64,000 nt of DNA from Diphasiastrum complanatum (Eukaryota; Streptophyta; Lycopodiopsida; Lycopodiales; Lycopodiaceae). The translations under genes and the position numbers were made by a program. Below, in pieces: positions 1-60,685 of this stretch. The stretch lies in contig CM055092.1 in the NCBI GenBank assembly GCA_029204225.1, forward strand, positions 64,212,011 to 64,276,010. The letters run 5' to 3'. How positions within the stretch are numbered: position 1 is the first letter of the stretch; every line of letters starts with the position of its first letter. The notes beneath the pieces were generated by a model. That model saw only the letters and a program-made list of their open reading frames with translations. It was not told the DNA's origin and ran no database searches.

Positions 1-1164
1 GGCAAGTTTCTACTTGTAGATATAGTCTACAGTAGTATGTGCAGACTTGCAACCCCCATGGAGTCTGGTCTCACTCTAGATCCAACTGATGGTCCCTTTG
101 CTTGCATGCAACAATCACATACAATGTGCAGCTCCACATGTCACTATAGGAGTGCTAGGTATGGCTTTGAATGAAATATCGAGACATAACTAATAAACTT
201 GATTTTAGAGCTGAGGCAAGATCATGGTAGATCAAATGCCATCTCGTGATCACATCAATTTTAATATTGTGAATATATTTTGATCACGAGTTCGAATAGA
301 AAAGGGAGTGGCCGATTTCTAACAATTAAGAAATGACATTTATTCTTTGTTAATATTATGGAATGAAGGTTTTGTAATGATAATAAATTTTATGAGATAA
401 AATGATCAAAAAAAAGAAAATGATAACATATATGTAAAAAACGATAGATCAAGGTAGACTATAGTTTCGTGCACCAATTGTTGACCTTAGGAGGGGCGTA
501 TATTGCAATGTGGATATAGTCGTGATGTTAATAATCTAGGGGTGATGAATAGTGGAAGCACCATCTCCCCACCATGCTAGGCATCCCCACCTTGAATAGT
601 AGGGCACTGCCACTGCCAAATTAGTGGCGGTACAAAGTAGTTTGCTCATTGACCTTAATATCGTTCACACATGCAAAATTTGGCTTAATGGCATGTCACT
701 AGTGGTCACCTTGAGGTTTGGGAGGACCATAACAACATGTGAGGCCCTAATAACATGCTCACATGGCTGGACTCTATACATTTGAGTTTTATGGGTTTCC
801 ATCCCACTTGGGCCACGACACACTCATGCTCATCTTCCCACATGTGGCGAGTTTGTGTATTGTGCTTGAGTCGGGCTCGCTAATCCAAGTTACTTTCATG
901 TGGGTTGATAATATCCAACAACATGAGTGAAAAGCATCACCAAGGGGCCACATTCCTTTCTATGTGATCCCAAGGATTTATAATACCAAGCAGGCATGAC
1001 ATACTCATGCCACAAAGAAGAGTGGCAATAGTGGTGAGCAGGGAAAAGCAATGGAGGTAAGCAGCAGCGGCAGAGAGGAAACTTTGCTTTTCGTGTTGCG
1101 CTAATTCAAAAGCTTCAAGGGATCACCTGTTTTTGTGTAGTTGAGAAGCTAGGAGGTGGGCGAC
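1..1164. other. Upstream flank of the LRR gene
   Basis: No open gene was found here. The stretch is AT-rich up to about 500. Around 835-905 it resembles 52020-52080 (both have CCACATGTGG followed by a similar GAGTTnGTGTATTG run), so part of it is a dispersed repeat. A TATA-like TTTATAATA at 977-985 lies about 180 bp before the LRR start codon and could be the promoter, but nothing else supports it. Confidence 0.4.
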
Positions 1165-49611
<48,447 letters not shown>

Positions 49612-52600
49612 CCATCTTGTAAAGTACTTATTCATGAAGTGGATGAGCAATTGTTTCTCCTTCCCCCTTTCAAAAGTCTCGTATAGATTTTCAAAGAGCA
49701 AGGTTAAAAGAAAACAGAGGATCAATTTTAATATTTGCTGTAGAAGAGTACTTATTCATCCAAAAAACTGCTTGTTTGGTGTTAGGTAATGGTTTAACCA
49801 ACTCAGATGGTTAACATACACACTACATTAGCTCTGAACCTAGATAACCCAATGATTGACCAGTTATGCTATGATTCAAATTGAAAATTCCAAAGTACTG
49901 CATGGAGATTGAGCTCTAATACATAAAAAATGGCTTTTTAATTCTCTTTTAGCGTGACTAGTCCTTTAAAGAGCTATGTGCAAGTACTTAAATTATAGGT
50001 TTTCCCTGCTGTTAATGCAGCCTCTGTGTCTTTGAGGTATTTTCAGGCATATAAGAATTGACAGGAAGTTATTTTCCTTTCATCCTCACCTAGGACACTA
50101 AAATCTAGAGTGCTCAAAATTTCAGAACGTTGTAAGTGATTTGCTCAAAAAGAACAGATGAGTAATAAGGCCAACATGTACCTTTTTCTTTAGATTAAGT
50201 TTGGTGATTTATTTGCGCTTTCTAGCTATATATTTTCTCTGTTGAATAATCTTTTTGTACGCTAATTGGGATTTTTACTCTATTTCGAATTACTTCCTGC
50301 CTGGGAAATATTGATTCTTGAAAATTGAGAAACAAAAACTGAAGTGGGGTGTGGGGAAATGGGAAATGCCACATTCACAACTGAAACAAGGGCAAGGTAT
50401 TCACAAAAGTGCATGTGAAAGGGAGAAATTGAAGGACAAAGTGCAATATACTGCAAGGAACAGAAATTATGTTGATATCGAATCAATTAAGTTTTTAGGA
50501 ATTGTTAAGTAAAGGGTTGAGTCTGTCCTCAAAACACCTTCCCAGCCTTCTGCTGTGGGGAAATGCATTTCAGCATTCGCAAAAATGTTTCCATATATTG
50601 GGGAAACACATTTCCCCCATAAATTTTTCCTTGGGCATCTCCCCAGGGGGCGTAACATGTGGTTGGGGAAATGCCATAATTATTTCGTTAACTGCCGTGG
50701 CCTGTACAAATGCTGCTTGTGAGTTTTTCAGGGCCTTGCAATCATTTGCGATGTGGCATTAAGCATCAGTTGAATTTGAATTTTGTAGAACAATCTAGAA
50801 CCTGTATTGGAAATTTGCTTTTGAATAACATTAAACTTGTCATTTTAAACTTAGGATATGGTGCATGAAGTATCTGCCTGATGAAATCTTGGAACTGATA
50901 GATCCGTAACCAATTTTTTTAAAATATCTGCCGTAGGGTACCTTTTGTGTAGACCTTATTGTGTGCAGGAGTTTTGCGATGTAACTGTGAACTCCAGTGA
51001 TGTTCTTCTGTTAGGGTCCGATTGTAGTATTACTAGTTAATCTTACATGTATATACCATGTGACTCTGCAAGAGTTAGCTCCTAACACCAGAGTAGGAAA
51101 TGCACACAAAAGTGCGCATGTTGGATAGTATTTCAAAATTTCCAATGTTATTGACTACAAAGATCATAAGGAAATCCTTTCATGAATGTTTTTATGTACA
51201 GATATATAGGTGCAAATATAGGAGCCATTGACTTTCAAGTTCTGACAAGTTACGTAATGTTGATCACCAAGGGTGATGAAAAACATCGGCATTTTCACAG
51301 TTGCGCAACACCATGGTGACATAATAATTTTTATGGTTGTCTGATTACAAAGATTCTACATGAGCATAGCAACTTGTCTGTCAAGAGAAATTTCAATTTG
51401 GATTCTGTAAAATTGGGTATGCCCAATTACAGTTTTGCTTGAATCCTACTTGGGACTTCTTGAATCCACTCTTTCCAGAGTATAATGAGCTATATATATT
51501 CAAGAGCATATGGAATGGATTTTTCATTTATGTAAGTACATGATATATCAAGCTAGGCCATCAAATCAAGATTGATGATTATAATAGATAGGTGTGCAAT
51601 TCCACTACTTTGTTTGTTGTGAATTTTTAACACTAGAAAGTTTGTCAAACAATTGTGTACATGTGAAAAACCTTGTTAAATAATATCACAAACAAGCTTA
51701 TTAGTTTTGTTGATCATATTGCAATCAGCACTATCATAATCAAATAGTTGTACCCAATAGACATCAAGTATTCTGACTATATGAACCACTGTTCATAAAG
51801 TTGTATTGAAAATCATGCTGGTAAGTAAAATATGATATCTTCGAGTATGGGTATAGCATGTGCAAATCTTTCACCATCTATGCTATCAATTCAATGAAAA
51901 TTTCAGCAAACTTTGGAGAGTATTAAAAAAAGTGAAATTGCTTTTATTTCAAATTGATAGAAGACATTAAATATGCACCGACTTAGTTATGGTGTAATAT
52001 CTTCACACACATTTGATTCATTTTTCCACATGTGGGGAGTTGGTGTATTGGGTTTATGTTGGGCTTGCCATCCACTGTGGTTCAATTCTCGATGATATTA
52101 CAAGTAGCTATGCCAAAATGCATATACATTTGATTCACAGTGTTTATATTACTATTGTTGTGTGGATAAGAATGAGCCACTTGCATTTGTCATAAGAGAT
52201 CCAAGAAGTCGTCGACTTGTGTAAAGGAATCTATGGAAAGAGTACAAAAAAAGACATTTGTGTATTTAAAAGATCATCTGTTACATGGCTTTTTGTGGCA
52301 TGGAATGGTCGTCCCTTTTCACCCATTCATTTCAAAATTGTCTTCTAAATTGCATAGTCTTCATGCCTAGCAAAAGAGTCCTTAAACCAATTTTCACAAC
52401 ACAACATGATGACCAGAAAGGTACATCTTTTTGAGCAACTCTGTAAGGAAATCACTAAATCTTCCAAGCCTTTGTTGTTGTACATGTTTTTAATTCCTCT
52501 AGAAGTTCAATGGACACATTCATTTTGATAATATGAAAAGCTAGTTTAGCTCTTTTATCAAACTTTGGAATATCTTGTGCTACATAAGGTCTTAACATGA

Positions 52601-55168
52601 TGCCCGAGCTCCTTCTCTAACTCAATATCCATTAGATCATGAATCACAAGAAGTGATTCTATTCTTATTTTCCATACAAAATAATTTGAAGAGATCAACC
52701 TATCACTACTCTCTTAGAAAAGACTAGCTTGAAGAGACATAATGATAGCAACTTAAGTAGAATGATTAGACCTAGATCAAATCTAAATAGAATGCAACAT
52801 CTCTTGAACTAGGGATCCCTAAAAACTTTACATGTGTTTTAAAGAAGATATAAAGGCACAAAAATTCAGAGATCAACCAAGACCTAGAACAAGATGAATG
52901 CAATCTTCATTCAATCTTACAAACTTTTACATAATAAGGAAAACTAGCGTAGTCAAAACTTGATCAGACACTACTTGATAGAGAAACTCTAAAGCAACCA
53001 ATTTGTGAGAGTGACTAAAACATCACAAAAAACTATCAAACATCAAAGAATAGGGTGATCAAAATCATCTTACACATGATCCCCTCTACAAGTGGTGAAA
53101 CTTGCACATATTGACCCCTACTTGGATCCCAATATTTTATACTTGCATACACCTACAAAATTGACCACAAAGAGGAATGTTGAATCAACCAAACAAAGCT
53201 CTCATACCACGTGAAAGATTGATTGATTAGATATATTCAAAACTAAAAAGCTAGAATTTAAATAATGGGACAATATAGAAAACAGTCACATCTAAATTCA
53301 AGATGACTTAGATCCATAGAAGATATATACAAATAGACTTGACATGAGCACAGAACATCGAGTTTAGGTTAAAATTGAAGAACAACAATATTAATAAAGA
53401 GACACATGGAGAAATTCCAAATTATCTTTGTTGGAAATCAACAAGCTATGATAAAGATGTTAGTGTGAATCTTGACTATATGCTAAGCATTGAAATTGAT
53501 GCAACAAAAAGCCAACATTTAGATATCAAAAATGTAAAATCGAGATTTAAACAATAAGCACATATCTTGATAAAAAAAAAAGCTAATAACAGTCTATAAT
53601 GTTGTCAAAAAATTAGAATACATGTATGCAATTTGGGATTAAGTGCACTCAAGGAGTTGAGATGCACAATGGCAACAATCCAAAATTTAAGAGCATAAAT
53701 GCGTGATTGCATTTTGTGTTATGTACAATAAATCCCTAAGGTGTACAACAATGGCTCACGAAAATATTTGATCTTGAGAGTGCATAATAGAATAAAAGTG
53801 TAATGCTATCTAGGTTGCCTACTTGGGTTGCCTTTTCTTCTATGTACAAATCATGATCAAAATTGTTGGATTATTTTTGGGATTACAAGATTGACTAATT
53901 GTTGTCAGCGTCTTCAAAAACTTGATATGATATTGGTCATTAATACAAGTTTTAGAATTTAAGAGATCAGATCACGAGTAGATTTAGGGCCAAGAGTTGG
54001 GCCTTTGATGTTCTGCACATGTGAATGTTGATTGGCGTAAGCATGGCCAAGACAAACTCATGGTTCATGCATGTAGGCCTTGAGTCTCTCATCATGATGA
54101 ATCGTCTCAATATTATGACGTTGAGATGAAGGTTGAAAAGTGGCTATGGTCAAGAGGAGATGTCAAGATTTGAGCATCTTGAGTCAGACGCTTATAAGGA
54201 TACTGAAGAGATGAATTCATCTTGAGTTGAGTAGGCAAGTCAACACATAGTTGATTCAAGGAGTGTTTTTTATTTTCAAATATAAAATAGCAAAATTATC
54301 ATAGAGTTGGTGATACTTTTAATAAGTATAGCAAAGTTAGGCAAAAAATAGTTTTATGTAATGAATATTTATTTTTCATAACGGTAAATAGTCAGAATTT
54401 AAGGCTAAATATTTTCAAATGTATCATAATCATATCAAAGTTGGGCTATAAATTTTCTGGTTTTGATGGTCAAACTTAAAAAATTTTGAACAAGAAAATA
54501 AAATATAGCAAACTAGCAAAAATAGCCCAAATAAAAAACTTTGGATTCAAGATCAACATCAAGAGGGAGAGTGCCCAATCTTCAAGTGTGTTTGTTCAAG
54601 GTCATGACTAAAAATTGCAAGCCCTACCTCATTCAAGATTGCCTTAAGAAGAGCAGAATTCTATTTGTTGGCAGAGACTCAAAATTTTCTTACAAGTTGG
54701 CAAGAGGGTCTTGAAGTGAAATTAAATTCCAACAATCTCAATACTCATTTACTACATACAAATATATGAAAAAGATCAAGGTACAAATTACCTTTGATCT
54801 TTATGACCAAAAAAGTACTTTTTTGATCTTATTAAAAAAGAAATGAACATCTAATTGTAGTGGTTCATGTCGAAATCCACAATAAGGTTTAATGAATGTA
54901 AATCACATCTGAATCATGAACAACCTCCAAGAATCCTAATCATAGATGTAATGAATGGTTTAGATCTCATTTAGAAGTGTGCACAAATGGGCACATGGCA
55001 AATGCTTTGCCAAATTTTGGGTCCCTTCTAGAAGCATTATCCACATATGAGAGAGTGGACAAAAGTTGGGGTCCACCATATTTTCTGTAAATTGCTAAAA
55101 TTGGCATTTACATGATTTTAGCGTGGTAGATTTCTATTCATAAAAAAAGGCAACAATCGATTTTACCA
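49612..55168. other. Gene-poor stretch after the LRR gene
   Basis: No gene found. 50340-50680 has repeated GGGGAAATGC and its inverse (CATTTCCCC), forming short inverted repeats, perhaps a MITE relic. 52010-52090 resembles 835-905. GCTCTCATACCACGTGAAAG at 53198 is, on the minus strand, close to an initiator-tRNA-Met primer-binding site, so a minus-strand LTR may start there. The rest is AT-rich. Confidence 0.45.
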
Positions 55169-55480
55169 GTGGTATTTCCTCTTTCTCTAGTAAAATATGT
55201 AAACACATGTCTCTTTCTCTGTGAGTTTTCCAAATCATCCACCATCTACCTAGTTAGAATTAAAGTAGAATCACTGTGCTACTGTACTGTGGTCGATGGG
55301 ACACGCGTCCCGCCAACGGCAACCTGGGTCATGCATGGGTTGCTTGAGTGAACAACTATATGTACAGTGTAATTTCATTTTGAAAAATACAGTTGCTATG
55401 TGAGCTTGCTGTGGAGAGTGTTTTCTGTCTGTGTTATTGTGTAGCATGATCTGTGTTCCTGTGCAAAGCAAATTCTAAGT
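55169..55480 (+). mobile_element. 5' LTR candidate of a retrotransposon
   Basis: ORF-free stretch with a TATA-like TATATGTA near 55355, ending just before a primer-binding site. The left boundary is a guess and no 3' LTR partner was found. Confidence 0.45.
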
Positions 55481-55493
55481 TGGTATCAGAGCC
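55481..55493 (+). other. Retrotransposon primer-binding site (initiator tRNA-Met)
   Basis: TGGTATCAGAGCC is the standard plant LTR-retrotransposon primer-binding site. The 400 bp that follow look like an untranslated leader. The matching gag-pol is not here; an unrelated minus-strand gypsy fragment follows. Confidence 0.8.
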
Positions 55494-55899
55494 ATACAGG
55501 GAGTGTACACAGGACAACATCGTCGTTGAAGAGAGCTTCGGGAGAACTCTCTTCTGAGAGTTCGGGGTTTACGGCGGGTTGAAGAAGGAAGGAGAAACAC
55601 TGGTCCAGAGAGTTTAGCACATGGAAGCTTGGTGAGCTTGAGACTGTGTGAGGATTCAGAGACAAGGGTTGTCGGCTGAATCGGAACCTCAGCAAATGAA
55701 ATTTTGAAATTCCAAGGCAGGCTATTTGGTGTTTGCAGTCAGTGTGCATTCAATCGAACACCGTTTGACAAACGGATTGAAGCATCAGAGTTCCAGCAGT
55801 AGGACGACCTCAGAGCAAGAGAATAGGCATGTCAGAACACTGTGAATTGGAAGCCAAGAACAGATTTGTGTGAAAAACCCTGGTCTGGGGTTTGGGAGC

Positions 55900-56700
55900 A
55901 CAAAATCAGAGATTTCTCTCTATACTGATCCGTTTTGCAAGCTGTGAAAACTCAGAGGAGGATGCCCTAGCAGTGCGAATCAGGTCTGAAGTGGTCGTGT
56001 GCAGCCACGAGCTGAAAAGAGAATGTGATAAATCTGAGCGTGGCAGCCATATCCAAAAACCTTGGATGAAAGAGGAGGAGAGGTCGTGGACAGCTTTTGC
56101 ATAATCTTCAATTGACTTACGAAAGAAAACTGTAAAACTGAGAAAAGATTTAACTTCTCTGATCGTCTTCGGTATCGGCCACTCAGGCACTGTCTTGACT
56201 TACTCTCGTCAATCTCCAACCCACTAGGGGTGATCTTATGACCGAGGTCCAATAACTCATGCTTAAAGAAATCACATTTAGATTCCTTAGCATACAGTTT
56301 CTCTCTTTTGAGAATTCTCAAACAGTCTTAAGATGATGCAAATGCTCCTTAAGCATTCTACTGTAGATGAGGATATTATCTAAGAATACAACTACACATT
56401 GACCTAGATATGGACGAAAAAGATCGTTCATCATCTATAGAAATGTAGCAGCTGCATTCGTCGACCCAAAAGGAAGCACAAGAAATTCATAATGACTAAA
56501 TCTCGTCCGAAAACCTATCTTTTGCACATCATTCAGATGATCCTAATCTGATGATATCCGGTTCTAAGATCTATCTTTGTGAAGTATTTAGCTCCACCTA
56601 ATCAATCTACTAGATCATCCATATGAGGCAAAGGATATTTATTTTTAATAGTTGCGAAAGTACAGTACTTCTAGACCATAAATGGATCTTAGAACATCCA
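55900..56700 (-). pseudogene. Ty3/gypsy reverse transcriptase relic
   Basis: On the minus strand from about 56680: [33 protein letters not shown] (motif A), [13 protein letters not shown] (motif B), VVVFLDNILIYSRMLKEHL (motif C), EKLYAKESKCDFFKHEL, and EWPIPKTIREVKSFLSF with FFRKSIEDYAK (RT connection). The catalytic LDD box reads LDN and there are several stops and frameshifts, so it is dead. It was probably inserted into, or recombined with, the plus-strand LTR element just before it. Confidence 0.9.
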
Positions 56701-57059
56701 CAAGAGTGATTATGTACTTGCTTAATCAATGCATAAAAAAACTAGACAACAAATCTTGATCTAGATTAGTAATTTGACACACAACAGACATTGATAATCA
56801 TCAAACAAGACCATAGACTCAAATTCGAGCCCACACGTGTGAAGACTATTGTATGGATTTAGAACAGTGTTTGAAGTCCTTGAAGTGATGGTTTCATTCG
56901 GTTCTCAAAAATCAATGTACATAGAGAGTAGAAACTTGAGATTGCCAATGAGCTCCAAAAATAATCTATCTTCTCACTATGGGAGCTTGGAATACATAGC
57001 AAAACTCACTTCCTTTGCTAAGTTAGGTGAATTTCCATCATGTGATAAGGAAGTTAACT
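56701..57059. other. Spacer between retroelement relics
   Basis: Nothing recognised. Confidence 0.5.
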
Positions 57060-57535
57060 CATCACTTTTGCCCTAAAATGAAACCCTAGTCTATTTCCTA
57101 GAGTCATGCTTGGTAGGTGCATGGTTGTTCAAAATCTCAAGGTCTAGATCCTATAAAGTAGGAATCTCTACCAAATGGACACAACCACTCATCTTGACTC
57201 GAGATAACCTACATTAGGTGTAGATTTCTATGTGGCACTTTGGCCATACAATTGTAGAAACAAAATTATAGACAAAATGTATAGTATTCTACATGGCTAG
57301 ATTTGCCAATGTTGGCAAATTTTCACACTCCTCCTCAAATCTAGCCTTGGAAACTAATCAATCACTCCAATTACAGATCTAAGCTTAAAAAATGAATCTT
57401 TAGGTAAAGATTCAGTAAATAAATCAGCCAAGCAACTTGATGATGGCACATGTTGGAGCTTGATCTCTTTGGCTTGCACTTTCTCCCTCACGAAATGATG
57501 AGCAATCTCAATGTGCTATAGGGGCCTCAATTTGG
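57060..57535 (-). pseudogene. Ty1/copia RNase H end with PPT and LTR start
   Basis: On the minus strand 57535-57354 encodes HIEIAHHFVREKVQAKEIKL, then CLADLFTESLPKDSF and LRSVIGVID with a stop. This is the usual copia C-terminus, with one internal stop before HIEI. A polypurine tract (TTTGAGGAGGAG) and TGTGAAA, a likely LTR start at 57327, follow. The LTR end near 57060 is approximate. Confidence 0.8.
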
Positions 57536-59900
57536 CATGCAACAATTTGGTTCGTAGCCTAGAATTGAGCATTCATTAGCACTCTATATACTATTGAAGG
57601 GTAGGCAACAACAATATTAATGGTCCCAAATGACAGGGAACAAGAAACTTCATAGCCTTTGAAGGTGCAATGGCAAGCAACAAACTTCATGACCCACACC
57701 AAAAAGAAGCCTTCAACATGACCACATACTTCAACAATGTCCTGAATTATGTATACAAGGACATTAACTTGAATGGACAAGCCGAGAGGTCAAATTATTA
57801 TTTATTGTGCTATGAATCATTGGATTTTCAGCTATAAAGTAACCATAATATGTTTTTTCATATCCAGAATAAATTAATGTCAACATACACTCTAACTATA
57901 AGAAGAGTGGTCAAAGTTATGTGGTGATCATGTATTGGAGTTAATGCACCAAATGTGAAACCATTGGCTATAACCTTTGTAATTATTGTCCTTGAGATTA
58001 TTCACCCCTTGAAATCTCATGTTTGATTTTCATTTTAGAATGTTTGGATGGATGATTCCTCAATAACAAAAAGTTTCATATTTACCAACTATCACTAGCT
58101 TATTTGAGTAGCACTTACTTTATCAACCATGAGGTCTAAGGTTCAAATCCAATTGTAGCTTGTAACATTATTTGTGGGCCACTAATGGTGTGAAGGGCTT
58201 GAGTTGTTGGCACTTAAAATGGTTTGAAGTGCAGGTTGATTTAAGATGCTTTTGAGATTGGTATAATATTCATTGGCTACAACTGCATGGGACTTACTTA
58301 ATGTTTTGACTTTGGTTTGTTATGTATTGTGTTAGTTGAATTCTAGCTTGGTGTAACATTGTCTTCTTGTGACTTTGGCTCAATGGTTTTTTGTCTTCTA
58401 TGGTGTCTTGTGGCTTTGGCTCTATAAGGGCTTGTCCTTGAGCTTGGTCATGAGGTATTTTTTCTTTTCAACCTTGAAGGCACACCACACAAGGGGGCAT
58501 AGTTATGTGGTATCTTGACTTTGATGACATCATGTCCTTGGCCTAATGGTGACGTATTCTCCAATGGTGTCTCAACTCAAGTAGTTAATATTGTCGTATA
58601 ACTAGTGTCTTGCATGCTACATGATAGGGTCTTAGATTGAACTATTGTCCCATGGTTAGTTGAAAACTACTTAGAATTACAAGAAAAATGTGAATTTATT
58701 CATCTCTCAAAGTTGGTAGTTTTGTTTTTAGCTAGTTTGATTGCATTTTAGGTCTTGCATATTATGTATATAATATTGTTTATATGAAAAAAGAGAAGCT
58801 TAGATTGTCACCTTTTGGATATGGTTTAGAACTATGGTGATCTTTTAAAATCATGATATATGGGGTGGTTGGGCCTATTGATGACTTCAAGGATTAACCC
58901 CTCAAGCATGGTTGTTTTCTTGAGCGAGTGTGGCAAAAAAAAATACGTACTAAGAGTTTGCTCGAATTAGATGACACCTTGTAATAGTTGTACATAACGT
59001 CCAAAACAAGTCGCTAAGATATATAAAGACAAATCTTCAACTTGCCCATTGCTCTTGTGTGCATGTGGGCATGGAGAAGAGGAAGCCTCTAGTGCTTGGA
59101 CTACATTTGCTCTTGAGCAATCAGCGCAAAGATCCGGCATGTATAAGTCTTTCCAGTATCTAATGTCGTACATGTGATTGCTTGGCCATTAACCTTATTG
59201 ATTTTACTTACAATACTTTTGTGACATTGGGTTGGGCTGAAATTGGCTCCTTTGGGCCCTCATGATGCCGATACACACCAATGGCGGTGAAAGTGGTCCC
59301 AGTCTTATTCCAATTTGCCCATGAGACAAAGTGACTCTTGAGGGTAGCGATCATGGTCCCATAAGCGACTTTTCGACTGAAGGCTCAGCCATATACATGT
59401 AGTAATGGTCCCTTGGGAGCAGTTGCCCATGAGACAAGGGGCCGTCGAGGGTAATGAGAATGGTCCCATGGGTGACTTTGAGACCCAACTCTAGGACTTG
59501 GCCAGCCATGGACTTGGGGATGACCCCAATGAAGTGGATCATGTTTCTAAAGGAAGAACAAGGACATTGAGTGGAGGACAAGTCGAAGCCGGCAAGGTGC
59601 AAAATGGTGGGTGGTGAGTCATCGAAAGGGCTTGTGGAAAGGACGCTTGCATCCCACGACATCCCCCAGATTGGTGCTGATGTAGCATGTTGAGCACCAC
59701 ACAATTTTCCTTCGTCGTTTCTCCTCGTCCTACATGCTATTTCTACTTCTCCGCCTCTATAGGTATCCTTCACGAGGATACCGGGCTACTGATGGTCACC
59801 ATCTATCGGATGAAGGATACTAGAAGTTGGAGATGGACGATTGAGATTGAACTTTTTTTGTGAAGCCCTGCTATGGCCTATAACAAAGCTCCTCCTGGCC
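57536..59900. other. Gene-poor stretch before the GRAS locus
   Basis: No supported gene. 59317-59480 holds a degenerate tandem of about 108 bp (TGCCCATGAGACAA, then ATGGTCCCAT). A 140-codon minus ORF over 59351-59773 spans it and shows no recognisable domain. Confidence 0.45.
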
Positions 59901-59913
59901 AATCAGAACATGC

Positions 59914-60330
59914 CACGTGTATGTTTTTTTTCCTCCTTCACGACTATAACGATATAACATGCCAGCCCGGCCACTTAGATGCCAACCACATGTCAATTGG
60001 TCGTCGTCGCAACCAAATCTCTATAACATGTGGCAAAATCTGAGATATCCAATGGTGGCAAGGGAAATGCACAAGTGCGGGCTCCTTCTCACTTGGATTT
60101 CTTCCACGTGGCATGCTGGTAGCTTGGATTCTATTCTAGTAGATCCCCAAAAAGGTGGCAGAAGTTGAAGAGCTATGAAAAATCCAATGGTGATGGGCTT
60201 CAAACCCAATCGTGAGATTGAAAAGTGCTCAAACGGTAAGCCAGGCACGTGGCACATATCCAAAGTGTTGGGGCTTAGAATATATAGTGCAATTAAGGCT
60301 TATCGTTCGTCTTTTTCCCTAATTCCATTC
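59914..60330 (+). promoter_or_regulatory. GRAS gene promoter with G-box/ABRE cluster and TATA box
   Basis: CACGTG occurs at 59914, 60105 and 60246 (and again at 60433 in the leader). Those at 60105 and 60246 are CACGTGGCA, and 59914 is its inverse, GCCACGTGT. ACGTGGC also occurs at 60481 and near 60512. AATATATA at 60279-60286 is a good TATA box, placing transcription start near 60310. G-box/ABRE sites are bound by bZIP and bHLH factors in light and abscisic-acid responses; several close to a start site make such control plausible. Confidence 0.6.
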
Positions 60331-60342
60331 AGTTCCGTTCGA

Positions 60343-60573
60343 ATGGCATCCACCAACGTCTTCTCCCGTCTTTGTCTCGACTCTGAGGCTATAGCGCACC
60401 TTATGTCAAGCCTCAACCACTTGGATGTTTTCCACGTGGAAAACATCCATCTGGGTTCTTTCCAGCGATCGATTCTAAAGACGTGGCAACATCTGAACGT
60501 TACGTGGCTTTGTCTGGCTTTAGATTACCCCGTGCGCCTAATACTTAATCTGCTCGTACAAATGAATAGCTGA
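60343..60573 (+). CDS. Upstream ORF of the GRAS gene (76 codons)
   Basis: ATG at 60343 (context CGAATGG) opens MASTNVFSRLCLDSEAIAHL and ends at TGA 60571. It lies about 35 bp after the predicted transcript start and 113 bp before the GRAS ATG, so a scanning ribosome should meet it first. No domain recognised. It may act as a translational brake, may be an unrelated short protein, or may be skipped if transcription starts further downstream. Confidence 0.35.
   Translation: MASTNVFSRLCLDSEAIAHLMSSLNHLDVFHVENIHLGSFQRSILKTWQHLNVTWLCLALDYPVRLILNLLVQMNS
60422..60449. promoter_or_regulatory. 28-bp perfect palindrome centred on a G-box
   Basis: Both strands read TGGATGTTTTCCAC then GTGGAAAACATCCA, with CACGTG in the middle (60433-60438). 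It lies in the predicted 5' leader, inside the upstream ORF. It could bind a dimeric factor as DNA, or fold as a perfect RNA hairpin with almost no loop. Confidence 0.6.
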
Positions 60574-60685
60574 GTGCTAGAATTGACGAGGATCGTCTTC
60601 TGAGGAGAGCGATGCAATAGCAAATATTGAGAGCTGATAGGAAGGAAAGGGAAGGAGAGGGAAGGAAGGAATTGGGGTAGCGAGA

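Noticed and set aside
59351-59773. 140-codon minus ORF
   Set aside because: It spans a degenerate 108-bp tandem repeat and shows no recognisable motif or splice context.
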